The position numbers were made by a program, and so were the translations under genes. Below, piece after piece: positions 50,867 to 61,922 of a stretch of DNA of 64,000 nt. The stretch lies in assembly GCA_015067565.1 (NCBI GenBank), contig SVMF01000002.1, positions 62,001 to 126,000 on the forward strand, given 5' to 3'. The stretch's first letter is position 1, and each line of letters starts with the position of its first letter. This DNA is from Oscillospiraceae bacterium (lineage in GTDB: Bacteria; Bacillota; Clostridia; Oscillospirales; Oscillospiraceae). The notes under the pieces are model-generated. The model had not been told where the DNA came from. It worked only from the letters and a program-made list of their open reading frames with translations, and ran no database searches.

Positions 50867-51864
50867 CAAAAATTTTTCTCATCCGCCACGCTGAGGCGGA
50901 GGGTAATGTGTTCCGCCGCCTGCAGGGGCAGTATGACTCGTTCATCACACCCAACGGCCGAAAGCAGATCGAAGCGCTCAAAAAGCGCTTTGAGGGCATT
51001 CATGTCGATGCAGTGTATGCCAGCGACCTGACCCGCACCCAATGTACCGCTGGTGCGATCTACCTGCCCAAGGGGCTGAGGCTGCGGACGGACCCGAGAT
51101 TCCGCGAATTGAATGTCGGTATTTGGGAAAATCAGCCGTTCGGCTGGCTGGATCATTGCGATCCTGAACGGAACCGAGCCTTTTCACACTCACCTGAGAC
51201 TTGGTTTGTCGAAGGTAGTGAGCGATTTTTGGAATATACTGAGCGATTTCTGATTGCTTTAGAGGAGATTGCTCAGGCGCACGACGGACAGACTGTTGCA
51301 GTGGTTGCGCATGGCATGGTGCTCAGAGGCATTTTGCAGCGATTGTTCTATCCGAACGATCGCAATGCTGTCGCACACTGCGAAAACACAGCTGTGACAC
51401 AAATTTTCTATGAAAACGGAAGCTATCGCCTGGAATTCCTGAATGATGCTTCGCACATCCCTCCTGAGATTTCCACGCTCGGACGACAGATGTGGTGGAG
51501 AGGCGACGGCAAAAAGGACTTCAATATGTGGTATCGTGAACCGACGGAGGCTGACGCGTCGCTTTTTGCCGCGTTGGAGTTTGTGCCGACCGAGGATCAA
51601 GTGGTGCGTGTTTCGATGCTCACAGACACAGTGACGGGCTTTGTCTGCCTGCAGGGTGACGAGTTGATTCATCTTGCCCTCCTGCCCGAACACCGTGGCA
51701 TTGGCCTTTCGGCGCAGCTTCTGGGGGAGGCGGTTAGCATTGCGCGAGCAAACGGCTTTGCCGCCCTTCGCATCACAAGGACGGTGGAGCATCCGGCCGC
51801 GCAGCGACTCTTCGCTGACTATGGTTTCGTGGGCGGAGCCATGCCGATCCTGCCGTCGCTGTAA
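50863..51864 (+). CDS. Histidine-phosphatase / GNAT acetyltransferase fusion
   Basis: 333 residues. Residues 1-195 are a phosphoglycerate-mutase-like histidine phosphatase: catalytic RHAEAEGN (8-15), ASDLTRTQCTA, and the second histidine in VVAHGMVLRG. Residues about 215-333 are a GNAT domain with acetyl-CoA loop LLPEHRGIGLSAQLLGEAV and RLFADYGFVGGA. The combination in one chain is uncommon; both halves seem intact. Substrates unknown (phosphoesters such as sugar or nucleotide phosphates for the first half). Translationally coupled to pyrF and 11 bp before folD. Confidence 0.85.
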   Translation: MTKIFLIRHAEAEGNVFRRLQGQYDSFITPNGRKQIEALKKRFEGIHVDAVYASDLTRTQCTAGAIYLPKGLRLRTDPRFRELNVGIWENQPFGWLDHCDPERNRAFSHSPETWFVEGSERFLEYTERFLIALEEIAQAHDGQTVAVVAHGMVLRGILQRLFYPNDRNAVAHCENTAVTQIFYENGSYRLEFLNDASHIPPEISTLGRQMWWRGDGKKDFNMWYREPTEADASLFAALEFVPTEDQVVRVSMLTDTVTGFVCLQGDELIHLALLPEHRGIGLSAQLLGEAVSIARANGFAALRITRTVEHPAAQRLFADYGFVGGAMPILPSL

Positions 51865-51875
51865 GGAGGAGTTTT

Positions 51876-52742
51876 ATGGCGCAATTGTTGTCAGGAAAAC
51901 CTGTGGCCGAGGCGATGCGGCTGGAATTGACCGCGCGCTGTGAGGCACTGAGAGAGCGGGGAATTTTGCCGACGCTGGCGATCGTCCGGGTCGGACAGAA
52001 GCCGGATGACCTGGCCTACGAGCGAGGGGCAAAGAAGCGAGCCGAGCAGCTCGGTGTGCAGGTGCACGCCTTTTCTCTGCCGGAAGATGCCTCGCAGGAG
52101 GCACTTTTGGCCTTGATCGATCGGCTCAATGACGATGCGTCGGTGCACGGTGTGCTGCTCCTGAGGCCCCTGCCGCCGCATTTGCAGCTTGATGCGATCC
52201 GAAACCGTTTGGATCCCGAAAAGGATGTTGACGGGATGTGCGATCTGTCGGCGGCCGCTATCTACAACGGTCACGGCGGCTTCGCTCCCTGCACGGCCGA
52301 GGCTTGCATACAGATCTTGGCGCATTACGGGATGGAATGTGCAGGAAAGCACGCAGTTGTTCTTGGGCGCAGTACCGTTATCGGTAAGCCCGTGGCTATG
52401 CTTTTGCTGCAAAAAAATGCCACCGTTACGATCTGCCACAGCAAAAGCAGGCAGGCTGCGCAGCTGTGCACAACGGCCGATATTCTTGTGTCGGCCACGG
52501 GAAGGCTGTGCTCGGTGACGAAGGATTTTGTCCACGAGGGTCAGACGGTCATCGATGTGGCGATCAACTGGGATGCAAACAGACCGAATGCCGCAGGCGG
52601 CCTTGGGACCATCGCAGGCGATGCGGACTTTGATGAGATCGAGCCGATCGTCGAGGCGATTACTCCCGTCCCGGGCGGTGTCGGCAGTGTTACGACAAGC
52701 ATTTTGATGCGGCACACCATCGAAGCTGCCGAAAAAAGATAA
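51876..52742 (+). CDS. folD: Methylenetetrahydrofolate dehydrogenase/cyclohydrolase
   Basis: 288 residues. GVLLLRPLPPHL, PEKDVDGMCDLS, VLGRSTVIGKPVAMLLL (NADP site) and TPVPGGVGSVTTSILM are canonical FolD parts. Interconverts 5,10-methylene-, methenyl- and 10-formyl-tetrahydrofolate. In the first active-site helix the usual Y-x3-K is changed: LAYERGAKKRAEQLG has Ala where E. coli FolD has catalytic Lys54, with lysine displaced by one. This is the clostridial variant and may weaken cyclohydrolase activity; fchA further on could complement. Confidence 0.93.
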   Translation: MAQLLSGKPVAEAMRLELTARCEALRERGILPTLAIVRVGQKPDDLAYERGAKKRAEQLGVQVHAFSLPEDASQEALLALIDRLNDDASVHGVLLLRPLPPHLQLDAIRNRLDPEKDVDGMCDLSAAAIYNGHGGFAPCTAEACIQILAHYGMECAGKHAVVLGRSTVIGKPVAMLLLQKNATVTICHSKSRQAAQLCTTADILVSATGRLCSVTKDFVHEGQTVIDVAINWDANRPNAAGGLGTIAGDADFDEIEPIVEAITPVPGGVGSVTTSILMRHTIEAAEKR

Positions 52743-52770
52743 AAAACGACTGCTCAGTGCGTCAAAAAAT

Positions 52771-52804
52771 CGCCAATCGTCTATTTTTGACGATTGGCGA
52801 TTTG
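52771..52804. terminator. Bidirectional terminator between folD and prfC (GCCAAYCGTCAAAA type)
   Basis: TCGCCAATCGTC / GACGATTGGCGA with A run before and TTTG after; genes converge. Confidence 0.85.
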
Positions 52805-52807
52805 CCA

Positions 52808-54391
52808 TTATACGCTTAGGGTTTCGCTCAGCTCAAGACCGGGGTTGCGACGGATGGTGAAGTCGATTGCCCAGAAGCTCGAGAAGACCAGCAGCTTGTG
52901 TCCGCGGTAGTCCTCCAAAAGCTCTGCGTCGGAGGACAAATTCAGATCCTTCTCGTCGCACGGCGACTTGGTAATGAATCGAAGCACCTCATACGGCAGG
53001 TTTTCCATGCGCAGCTCCACACCGTATTCCGAGAGCATTCTGTGCTTGAACACATCAAACTGCAGCGTGCCGACGACACCGACGATGACCTCCTCCATAC
53101 CGGTGTTGGGCACCTTGAAGATCTGAATGGCACCCTCCTGAGCAATCTGCTCGGTGCCCTTGACGAACTGCTTGCGCTTCATCGTGTCCTTGGGACTGAC
53201 GCGGCAAAAATGCTCGGGCGCAAAGGTCGGGATGCCGGCAAAGCGGAACTTTTTACCGGGCATACAGATCGTGTCACCGATGGAGAAGATGCCCGGGTCG
53301 AACACACCGATGATGTCACCGGCATAGGCCTCGTCGACGATCTCACGTTCCTGCGCCATCATTTGCTGCGGCTGAGAAAGGCGCATTTTTTTGTTGCCCT
53401 GCACATGGAATACCTCGCTCTCGCGTTCGTACTTGCCTGAGCAGATGCGCATGAATGCCAGACGGTCGCGGTGTGCTTTGTTCATATTTGCCTGAATTTT
53501 GAACACAAATGCCGAAAAATCAGGGCTGAAAGTGTCGATTTCTCCACAATCAGCAACTCTGGCCAGGGGTGCGGTTGTCATACGCAAGAAGGCCTCGAGG
53601 AACGGCTCGACACCGAAATTGGTCAGCGCGGAGCCGAAGAACACGGGCGAAAGCTCGCCCTTGCGCACCTCATCCATATCGAATTCACGGCCTGCGCCCA
53701 GAAGTTCGACATCCTCCTGCAATTGGTTCCAGCGACGCTCACCGATCATCTCACCGACGATGGGGTCGTCAAGTGCGACCTCCATTTTTTCGGCACGCTT
53801 CTTGCCCGAGACACCGGAGAAGAAGTTGATCTGGCTTTTCTGTCGGTCGTAAACACCCTGGAATTCCTTGCCGCTGCCGATGGGCCAGTTGACGGCATAG
53901 GTCTCGATGCCCAGCTCACGCTCGAGTTCGTCGAGCAGGTCGAATGGATCCTTGGTTTCTCTGTCCATCTTGTTGACGAAGGTGAAGATGGGGATGTGGC
54001 GCATGGCGCAGACTTTGAAGAGCTTTCTCGTTTGTGCCTCGACGCCCTTGGCACCGTCGATGACCATGACGGCCGAGTCTGCTGCCATCAGGGTACGGTA
54101 GGTGTCCTCAGAAAAGTCTTGGTGTCCCGGAGTGTCCAAAATATTGATGCAAAATCCCTCATACTGGAACTGCATGACAGACGAGGTAACGGAAATGCCA
54201 CGCTGCTTCTCGATCTCCATCCAGTCCGAAACGGCCGCACGGGCATTCTTCTTGCCCTTGACGGCGCCGGCCTGCGCAATGGCTCCGCCGTAGAGAAGGA
54301 ATTTTTCGGTCAATGTCGTTTTACCTGCGTCGGGGTGCGAAATGATCGCAAATGTCCGACGACGGTTAATCTCATGGCTAAGGCTCGACAT
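52808..54391 (-). CDS. prfC: Peptide chain release factor 3
   Basis: 527 residues from ATG 54391 (GGAGG 6 bases before). GTPase motifs: SHPDAGKTTLTEK (G1), DTPGHQDFSEDTYRTL (G3) and NKMD (G4), followed by the RF3-specific LDELERELGIETYAVNWPIGSG. Recycles RF1/RF2 from the ribosome after peptide release. RF3 is present only in part of bacteria. Confidence 0.96.
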   Translation of the reverse strand: MSSLSHEINRRRTFAIISHPDAGKTTLTEKFLLYGGAIAQAGAVKGKKNARAAVSDWMEIEKQRGISVTSSVMQFQYEGFCINILDTPGHQDFSEDTYRTLMAADSAVMVIDGAKGVEAQTRKLFKVCAMRHIPIFTFVNKMDRETKDPFDLLDELERELGIETYAVNWPIGSGKEFQGVYDRQKSQINFFSGVSGKKRAEKMEVALDDPIVGEMIGERRWNQLQEDVELLGAGREFDMDEVRKGELSPVFFGSALTNFGVEPFLEAFLRMTTAPLARVADCGEIDTFSPDFSAFVFKIQANMNKAHRDRLAFMRICSGKYERESEVFHVQGNKKMRLSQPQQMMAQEREIVDEAYAGDIIGVFDPGIFSIGDTICMPGKKFRFAGIPTFAPEHFCRVSPKDTMKRKQFVKGTEQIAQEGAIQIFKVPNTGMEEVIVGVVGTLQFDVFKHRMLSEYGVELRMENLPYEVLRFITKSPCDEKDLNLSSDAELLEDYRGHKLLVFSSFWAIDFTIRRNPGLELSETLSV

Positions 54392-54461
54392 AAAATGTCC
54401 TCCGATTCTATAAAACTCATCATATTTTACCATAAAGGACTCACAATTACAATAGTATTTG

Positions 54462-54490
54462 TTGCAAAATTGCGTGTGACTTGATATAAT
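54462..54490 (+). promoter_or_regulatory. Promoter of the membrane protein-dehydrogenase operon
   Basis: TTGCAA (54462-54467), 17 bp, TATAAT (54485-54490), 20 bp before the start. Confidence 0.75.
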
Positions 54491-54510
54491 AAAAAAAAGG
54501 AGGCATGAGT

Positions 54511-54942
54511 ATGAATATTTTCCGTTTATTTTTGACCGCTCAATCCGGCGAGGTTGCGCAGGAGGCCGGCATGACCTTTGCAGGCATGAGCGACCTTATG
54601 AGCATTACGCTGACGGCCATTTTGTTACTCAGCGGCGGCTACGGTTTGTATACCGTCATTCGCCTGCGCCGTGATTATATGCTGTTTCCGAGCAAGTTCC
54701 TCTACCCCGGCGACTGCAAGCCTGAGGATTGCCTGGACTCGTTTGAATTCATCATGTACATGACCCCGAGAATGGCCGTTTGGAGCATTGTGATGCTCCT
54801 GATGGGTGCAGCTTTCATCGTTAACGAGTTTGTGCTGCACATCACGGATCTGTGGGTCAATATCCTTGTCTGTGCCCTGCCTGCCATCAGCTTCATTTGG
54901 CTGCTTGTGATCCAGAGAAAGGCGGCGAAGCGGTTTTGGTGA
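54511..54942 (+). CDS. Three-helix membrane protein of unknown function
   Basis: 143 residues. Hydrophobic helices at about 30-50, 88-108 and 112-134; between the first two a cytoplasmic loop with CKPEDCLDSFEFI. I do not recognise the family. ATG 54511 has ideal spacing from AAGGAGG; an ATG 6 bases upstream is too near. It overlaps the GTG start of the following dehydrogenase by 4 bp, so both proteins are made together. Confidence 0.65.
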   Translation: MNIFRLFLTAQSGEVAQEAGMTFAGMSDLMSITLTAILLLSGGYGLYTVIRLRRDYMLFPSKFLYPGDCKPEDCLDSFEFIMYMTPRMAVWSIVMLLMGAAFIVNEFVLHITDLWVNILVCALPAISFIWLLVIQRKAAKRFW

Positions 54943-55889
54943 ACAGGAAAATCGTTGTTTTGGACGGCTTTGCCTCCAATCCGCATGACCTCGATTGGCA
55001 GATCCTCGAGCAGTTCGGAGAGTTGACGGTTTACGACCGTACACGGCCCGAGGAGGTTGCTGAGAGGATCGAAGGCGCACAGATCGTTCTGGTGAACAAG
55101 ACACCCCTTGATGCGGTCGCAATCGAAAACGCACCCGAGCTGCGCCTGATCAGCATCCTTGCCACGGGCTATAACATCGTCGATCTTACGGCGGCTAAGC
55201 GCTGCGGTGTGACGGTGTGCAATGTGCCCGGTTATTCGACCAATGCCGTAGCGCAGATGACCATGGCACTTTTGCTGGAGTGTACGCAGAAGGTTGGTTT
55301 ACATAATGCTGCTGTGCACGAGGGCGAGTGGAGCCGCAGTCCCGACTTTTGCTTCTGGAAAGCACCCCTTATGGAGCTGTACGGCAAAACCATTGGCCTT
55401 GTTGGCTTTGGGGCCATCGGAACAGCAGTTGCAAGGGCGGCTGAGGCCTTCGGTCTGCGTGTGATCTATCACAGCGCAAGACCCCGGGAGGACAAAAATT
55501 ATGTAAACCTCGAAACGCTGCTTATGGAGTCGGATATTGTCAGTCTGCACTGTCCGCTGACGGCAAGCAATGCAAAGATGATCAATTCAGAGACGCTTGC
55601 GAAGATGAAGCGCGGTGCAATCCTGATCAACACCGCCCGTGGCGGCCTGATTGACGAGGCAGCGGTGGCGCAGGCTCTGCGTGAAGGCAAGCTGGCATAT
55701 TTTGCAGCTGATGTGGTCAGCAAGGAGCCGATCGAGGCTGACAACCCGCTACTGACGGCACCGAATTGTATCCTGACACCGCATATTGCCTGGGCACCGC
55801 GCGAGACCCGTGAGCGCCTGCACAGGATTTCGGCGGAGAATGTCCGCGCTTTTCTTGCAGGAACGCCTCAAAATATTGTCAATCCGTAA
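54939..55889 (+). CDS. D-isomer-specific 2-hydroxyacid dehydrogenase
   Basis: 316 residues with GTG start in a GTGA overlap. Rossmann loop GLVGFGAIGTAVARAA, catalytic Arg in NTARGGLIDE, Glu in DVVSKEPIEADNPLL, and His in LTPHIAWAP. Similar to glycerate/hydroxypyruvate and phenyllactate-type dehydrogenases (NAD(P)H-linked reduction of 2-ketoacids). Substrate cannot be fixed from sequence. Confidence 0.92.
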   Translation: MNRKIVVLDGFASNPHDLDWQILEQFGELTVYDRTRPEEVAERIEGAQIVLVNKTPLDAVAIENAPELRLISILATGYNIVDLTAAKRCGVTVCNVPGYSTNAVAQMTMALLLECTQKVGLHNAAVHEGEWSRSPDFCFWKAPLMELYGKTIGLVGFGAIGTAVARAAEAFGLRVIYHSARPREDKNYVNLETLLMESDIVSLHCPLTASNAKMINSETLAKMKRGAILINTARGGLIDEAAVAQALREGKLAYFAADVVSKEPIEADNPLLTAPNCILTPHIAWAPRETRERLHRISAENVRAFLAGTPQNIVNP

Positions 55890-55891
55890 GC

Positions 55892-55927
55892 AAAACCACC
55901 AAGTGCCAATTGGCACTTGGTGGTTTT
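55892..55927. terminator. Terminator after the hydroxyacid dehydrogenase
   Basis: AAAACCACCAAGTGCCA/TTGGCACTTGGTGGTTTT, perfect palindrome. A near-identical palindrome stands at 56102-56130 on the other side of a repeat element. Confidence 0.88.
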
Positions 55928-55928
55928 A

Positions 55929-56100
55929 GTGTGTCAAAAGAGTTCTTACCATGTCATCGCGAGGAGCGCAGCGACGTGGCGATCTCGTGCTGAAAGATTG
56001 CTATTTTTCCGAAAGAAAGATAAAAATCAAACTTTCGAGATTGCCACGACCGCCCGTTCGGCGGTCTCGCAATGACAAGACTATCGTTTTTCGACAGACT
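55929..56100 (-). repeat. GTCATTGCGAG palindromic element, copy 2
   Basis: Inverted relative to the copy at 24414-24586, with over 150 bp closely matching, including the outer flanks (GTGTCAAAAGAGTTCTTACC and CGACAGACT). It sits between two copies of the CCACCAAGTGCCA palindrome. Confidence 0.87.
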
Positions 56101-56101
56101 G

Positions 56102-56136
56102 ACCACCAAGTGCCATTGGCGCTTGGTGGTTTCTTG
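56102..56136. terminator. Terminator after the EamA gene
   Basis: ACCACCAAGTGCC/GGCGCTTGGTGGT; on the minus strand it follows the EamA stop codon after 4 bases. Near-copy of the palindrome at 55892-55927. Confidence 0.75.
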
Positions 56137-56139
56137 TTT

Positions 56140-57006
56140 TTATACTGCGTTGCTTTCTTCTCTGCTCATCATGACGGTGGCGAGGATCATGATCCCGAGG
56201 CCGAGGTAAAATTGTGGTTCGGGCTGCTCTGAAAGCAGCAGCAGGCCGAACAGCACACCGACGAAGGGTGCCACGGCATAATAGGCGCTGGTCTTGGCTG
56301 CACCGAGCTCCTTTTGTGCTTTGATGTAAAAATTGATGCTCAGACCGTAGGACACGAAACCGAGCGCCATTACCGCAAGCGTCCATCGGACGGCCGGCAA
56401 TGATTCCCTGCACACGAGTGCAACGATCAAGCTGCCCAGACCGGAGAAAATGCCCTTGACGGTCGTGATCTGCACGGAGGACTTTTCGCTGAGCTTTCTG
56501 GTGCAGTTGTTCTCCAGACCCCAGCAGCAGGCGGCTGCCAGAACAAACAGCGAGCCAGTGTTGAAGCGGAAGCTATCCTTGCCCTCGAAGCTCAGGATGA
56601 CACCTGCCAGCGTGACCAGCACAATGGCAAGCGTAAGGCGCTTGGACAGTCGCTCACCGAAGGCGGCAAATGCGATTACGGAGGTCGCCACGATCTCAAA
56701 ATTGTTCAGAAGCGATGCATTGGCGGAATTGGTGCGCGCAAGACCCAGCATCAGAAGGATCGGCGCAAGCACATCCAACGCGATCATCGCCAGCGTATAG
56801 GGCAGGTCGGATAGGGTCAGCCGTTCACCCTGCGGTTTGGCGATCTTTCCGTACGCGCACAAGCCGAGGCCGGCGCCCAGATATAAAAGCGCAGCCATCA
56901 TGGCAGGCTGCACCCGGCGCAAAAGCAGCTTGCTGAGCGGAATGTTCACGGCATACAAGATCGCCGCCAAAAGAGCAAAAGCGGTTGCTATGCGCTTGGG
57001 CTTCAT
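56140..57006 (-). CDS. EamA/DMT-family transporter
   Basis: 288 residues, ten hydrophobic helices in two EamA halves (LARTNSANASLLNNFEIVATSVIAF and KELGAAKTSAYYAVAPFVGVLFG are the paired family segments). Drug/metabolite superfamily; members export amino acids or metabolites. It is the last gene of the histidine-degradation operon, starting within the fchA stop codon, so a role in exporting a pathway product or importing a precursor is plausible but unproven. Confidence 0.85.
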   Translation of the reverse strand: MKPKRIATAFALLAAILYAVNIPLSKLLLRRVQPAMMAALLYLGAGLGLCAYGKIAKPQGERLTLSDLPYTLAMIALDVLAPILLMLGLARTNSANASLLNNFEIVATSVIAFAAFGERLSKRLTLAIVLVTLAGVILSFEGKDSFRFNTGSLFVLAAACCWGLENNCTRKLSEKSSVQITTVKGIFSGLGSLIVALVCRESLPAVRWTLAVMALGFVSYGLSINFYIKAQKELGAAKTSAYYAVAPFVGVLFGLLLLSEQPEPQFYLGLGIMILATVMMSREESNAV

Positions 57007-57638
57007 CACAGCTTCGAGATCTCGGGAACCTTTTGCAGCAGAGCCTGCTCCAGAGCGATGGCATCTGCCTGCAGGCGTTCGCAGGCAGATGAGAGCTCTG
57101 CGACGAACACTTCATCCTTGATGGACGACAGATTCACGCGGACATTGTAGATCGCACCGAGGGCGCAGGTGCGGGCGAGCATTGTGCCGACCATTGCGTC
57201 GGTCACGGCATTTTTGTTGCCGAGCGTGAGCACGGCTTGCAAATGCGGGAAAAGGGAAACGGCCAGCTCGGCCACACGCAGGGGAACACGGGCGGCTTCC
57301 TTCAGACCATTTTGCATCGCCTTCGAACGGGCGGCCTTCTCCTCATCGGTGGCCTTGGGCATCGCGAGAGCGGCCATGTACCCGTCAAAGGCGCGACTGT
57401 CGGCATCGACGGCCAGGACGAAGGCATCTGTCAGCGCACGCACCTGCGGCAGAAGCGTTGCCATCGTATCCTGCGAGGCGGCATATTTTTCCTTGCCGAC
57501 GGTCAGATTGGCGACCATCTCCGCCAGGGCAGCCGACAGAGCACCGGCCAGAGCTGACACGCTGCCACCACCGGGGGCGGGCGCATCAGAGGCGGTAACG
57601 GCGATAAATTCTTTCAGCGTCAAATGGATCAGACCCAT
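57006..57638 (-). CDS. fchA: Formiminotetrahydrofolate cyclodeaminase
   Basis: 210 residues, all-helical. SDAPAPGGGSVSALAGALSAALAEMVANLT is the characteristic glycine-rich N-terminus; residues later match the FTCD C-domain. Converts 5-formimino-THF to 5,10-methenyl-THF and ammonia. Stands alone as a separate gene rather than fused to FtcD as in animals. ATG 57638 overlaps the ftcD stop. Confidence 0.95.
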   Translation of the reverse strand: MGLIHLTLKEFIAVTASDAPAPGGGSVSALAGALSAALAEMVANLTVGKEKYAASQDTMATLLPQVRALTDAFVLAVDADSRAFDGYMAALAMPKATDEEKAARSKAMQNGLKEAARVPLRVAELAVSLFPHLQAVLTLGNKNAVTDAMVGTMLARTCALGAIYNVRVNLSSIKDEVFVAELSSACERLQADAIALEQALLQKVPEISKL

Positions 57639-58525
57639 CACAGATGATTCTCCAATACTTGTTTTTCGTCAAACTCCTCGAGCTGGAGGTAGTAGGCGGC
57701 GCAATCGATCAGAGCCTGCTGCGGAATGAGACCGCAGACCTCGCTGCCGAGCACGTTGACACCGTAGCGTCGGGCCTCCATCCTGACGGTCTCAAAGACG
57801 CGGTAGACGGCGGTCTTGGTGAAGTCGGTCAGGTTCATGGAGACCTGCGCGATGTTTCTCTCCTCGAGGCGCACACCCATGGCCTTGCAGTAGCGGAAGC
57901 CGCCGTTGATGTGGCGGATCTGACGGGCGATCTTGTTTGCGATCTCGATATTCGGGGTGTCGAGGTTGATGTTGTAGGCGATCAGAGGCATTCTTGCGCC
58001 GATGGCGGTCACACCGCCCGTGGGATGGATGGTGGTACCGTAATCAGGCTTCCACATATCATCGAGCATCTTCTCAGCCATGCCCTCGAACTGACCCTTG
58101 CGGATGGTGGCCAGGTTCTCACGGTGGGGCGCGGTGGCTGACTGCTCATACAGGAACGACGGCTGGCCGAAGCGCTCGAAAGCGGCTTGGGCGACCTCTT
58201 TTGCGATGCGGTCGGCATCGCTTACATCGGTGTTGCGGATGGGGATGAAGGGAACGACATCTACGCAGCCCATTCTCGGATGCTGACCCTCGTGCTTGGT
58301 CAGATCGATGAGCTCAACGGCCTTGCCGATGGCCTCGATGACGGCATCGCGCAGCGGCTCCGGCTCACCGATGACGGTCACGACGGAGCGGTTGTGGTCG
58401 GCATCGCTGGTGTAGTCCAGAAGCTTGACACCCGGCTTGCCGCGGAAGCAGTCGCAGATCTTTTCGACCTTGGCAAGGTCACGGCCTTCGCTGAAATTCG
58501 GCACACATTCCAAAATTCGTTCCAT
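57638..58525 (-). CDS. ftcD: Glutamate formimidoyltransferase
   Basis: 295 residues from ATG 58525 (AAAGGA upstream). CVPNFSEGRD at the N-terminus, HEGQHPRMGCVDVVPFIP with active-site His, and GVRLEERNIAQVSMNLTDF are family signatures. Transfers the formimino group from N-formimino-L-glutamate to tetrahydrofolate, giving glutamate. Two bases from hutI. Confidence 0.96.
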   Translation of the reverse strand: MERILECVPNFSEGRDLAKVEKICDCFRGKPGVKLLDYTSDADHNRSVVTVIGEPEPLRDAVIEAIGKAVELIDLTKHEGQHPRMGCVDVVPFIPIRNTDVSDADRIAKEVAQAAFERFGQPSFLYEQSATAPHRENLATIRKGQFEGMAEKMLDDMWKPDYGTTIHPTGGVTAIGARMPLIAYNINLDTPNIEIANKIARQIRHINGGFRYCKAMGVRLEERNIAQVSMNLTDFTKTAVYRVFETVRMEARRYGVNVLGSEVCGLIPQQALIDCAAYYLQLEEFDEKQVLENHL

Positions 58526-58527
58526 AA

Positions 58528-59738
58528 TTATAATCCTTTCATATATACGATTTTTCCGTTTTTGATGACCGTTTTGGTCAGGTTCTGACCGAAACGGTAG
58601 AAAATATAGTCCAGATTGTTCGCATCCCAGAGCACAAGATCGGCCTGCTTGCCGACCTCCAGCGTGCCGAGACGATCTGCCCTCAGGAGGGCGGCAGCGG
58701 CATTCTTGGTCACGGCATTGAGCGTCTCCTCGGCCGTGAAGCGGTATTTCCAGCAGGCCAGATTCATGGCAAGCTGCAGATTGAAGCTCGGGCACGAGCC
58801 GGGGTTAAAATCTGAGGCGACAGCCACGGGCACGCCTGCCTGCAGCATATCTCTCGCTCTGGCATAGGGCTTGTCCAGATAGAAAGAGGTCGCAGGCAGC
58901 AGGACTGCCACCGTGCCGCTGTTCTTCATCGCCTCGATGCCTGCGTCGGTTGCGGCGATCAGATGCTCGACGGAAACGGCACCCAGCCCGGCTGCCCGTT
59001 CGGTGCCACCGATGGGATCAATCTCGTCGGCATGCATTTTGGCCTGCAGGTCATGCTTTTGCGCCGCGCGTAAGATGCGCTCGGCCTCGTCGGCGGAGAA
59101 GACCCCGGTTTCGCAAAAAACGTCGCAAAATTCGGCCAGATTTTCTTCCTTGATGCGGGGCAGAAGTGCCTCCATCAGCGCAAGATAGCCCTCGCGGTCG
59201 TCCTTGTATTCCCTCGGCAGAGCATGAGCGCCCAAATAGGTCGAGACCAGCTCGATGGGCTGGAGCTCGTTTAATTCCTGCGTCACACGCAGCTGCTTGA
59301 GCTCTGTGTCGACATCCAGACCGTAGCCGCTCTTGGCCTCACAGGTGGTCACCCCGAGGCAGAGCATCTCCTGCAGGATGCCCAGTGCCTTTTCGCTCAG
59401 CTCCTCGAGGCTTGCCGAACGGGTCTTCTTCACGGTCGACAAAATGCCGCCGCCCTGTGCCAGAATTTCCAGATAGGGCACGTCTTGCCGCTTGAGCGAG
59501 AGCTCATGCTCTCTCCAACCGCCGAATACCAGATGTGTGTGCGCATCGATGAGGCCGGGGGTCACAAGACAGCCGTTGGCATCGAGTCTGTCGCAGGAGA
59601 ACTCAGGTGCTTTTCCAGTGCCGATTTCGACGATTTTTCCGTTATCGCACAGTACATAGGCATTTTTTAGGGTCACGACGGTCGATTCGGCAGTGGCGAG
59701 CGTGCCCTGCGGTGTGGCCAACACACCGATATTTTCGA

Positions 59739-59748
<10 letters not shown>
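58528..59748 (-). CDS. hutI: Imidazolonepropionase
   Basis: 406 residues, amidohydrolase fold. Metal site HTH in IDAHTHLVFGGWREHE, KSGYGLDVDTELK, and KMHADEIDPIGGTE (metal ligands). Opens imidazolone propionate to N-formimino-L-glutamate. Start overlaps the hutU end by 10 bp. Confidence 0.96.
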
Positions 59749-61739
<1,991 letters not shown>

Positions 61740-61762
61740 AAACATTCCTCCATATGATCAAG

Positions 61763-61798
61763 AAAGGCCGCAGCCGTTTTCCGCGCTGCGGCCTTTTG
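61763..61798. terminator. Hairpin between hutH and hutU
   Basis: AAAGGCCGCAGC/GCTGCGGCCTTT. It sits between two same-direction hut genes, so it may partly separate hutH from the rest of the operon; T run is better on the plus strand. Confidence 0.65.
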
Positions 61799-61922
61799 GT
61801 TTGTAACTGTTGTTGGGTTATGTAGGGCGGTTCATGACCCGCCCGTCAGAGCTTTTCTGCAGCGCAGGGAAACTCTGCTTTTGCGTTTTTTGAAGTGGTA
61901 CTGCGAGGCCTTGCCACAGAAT

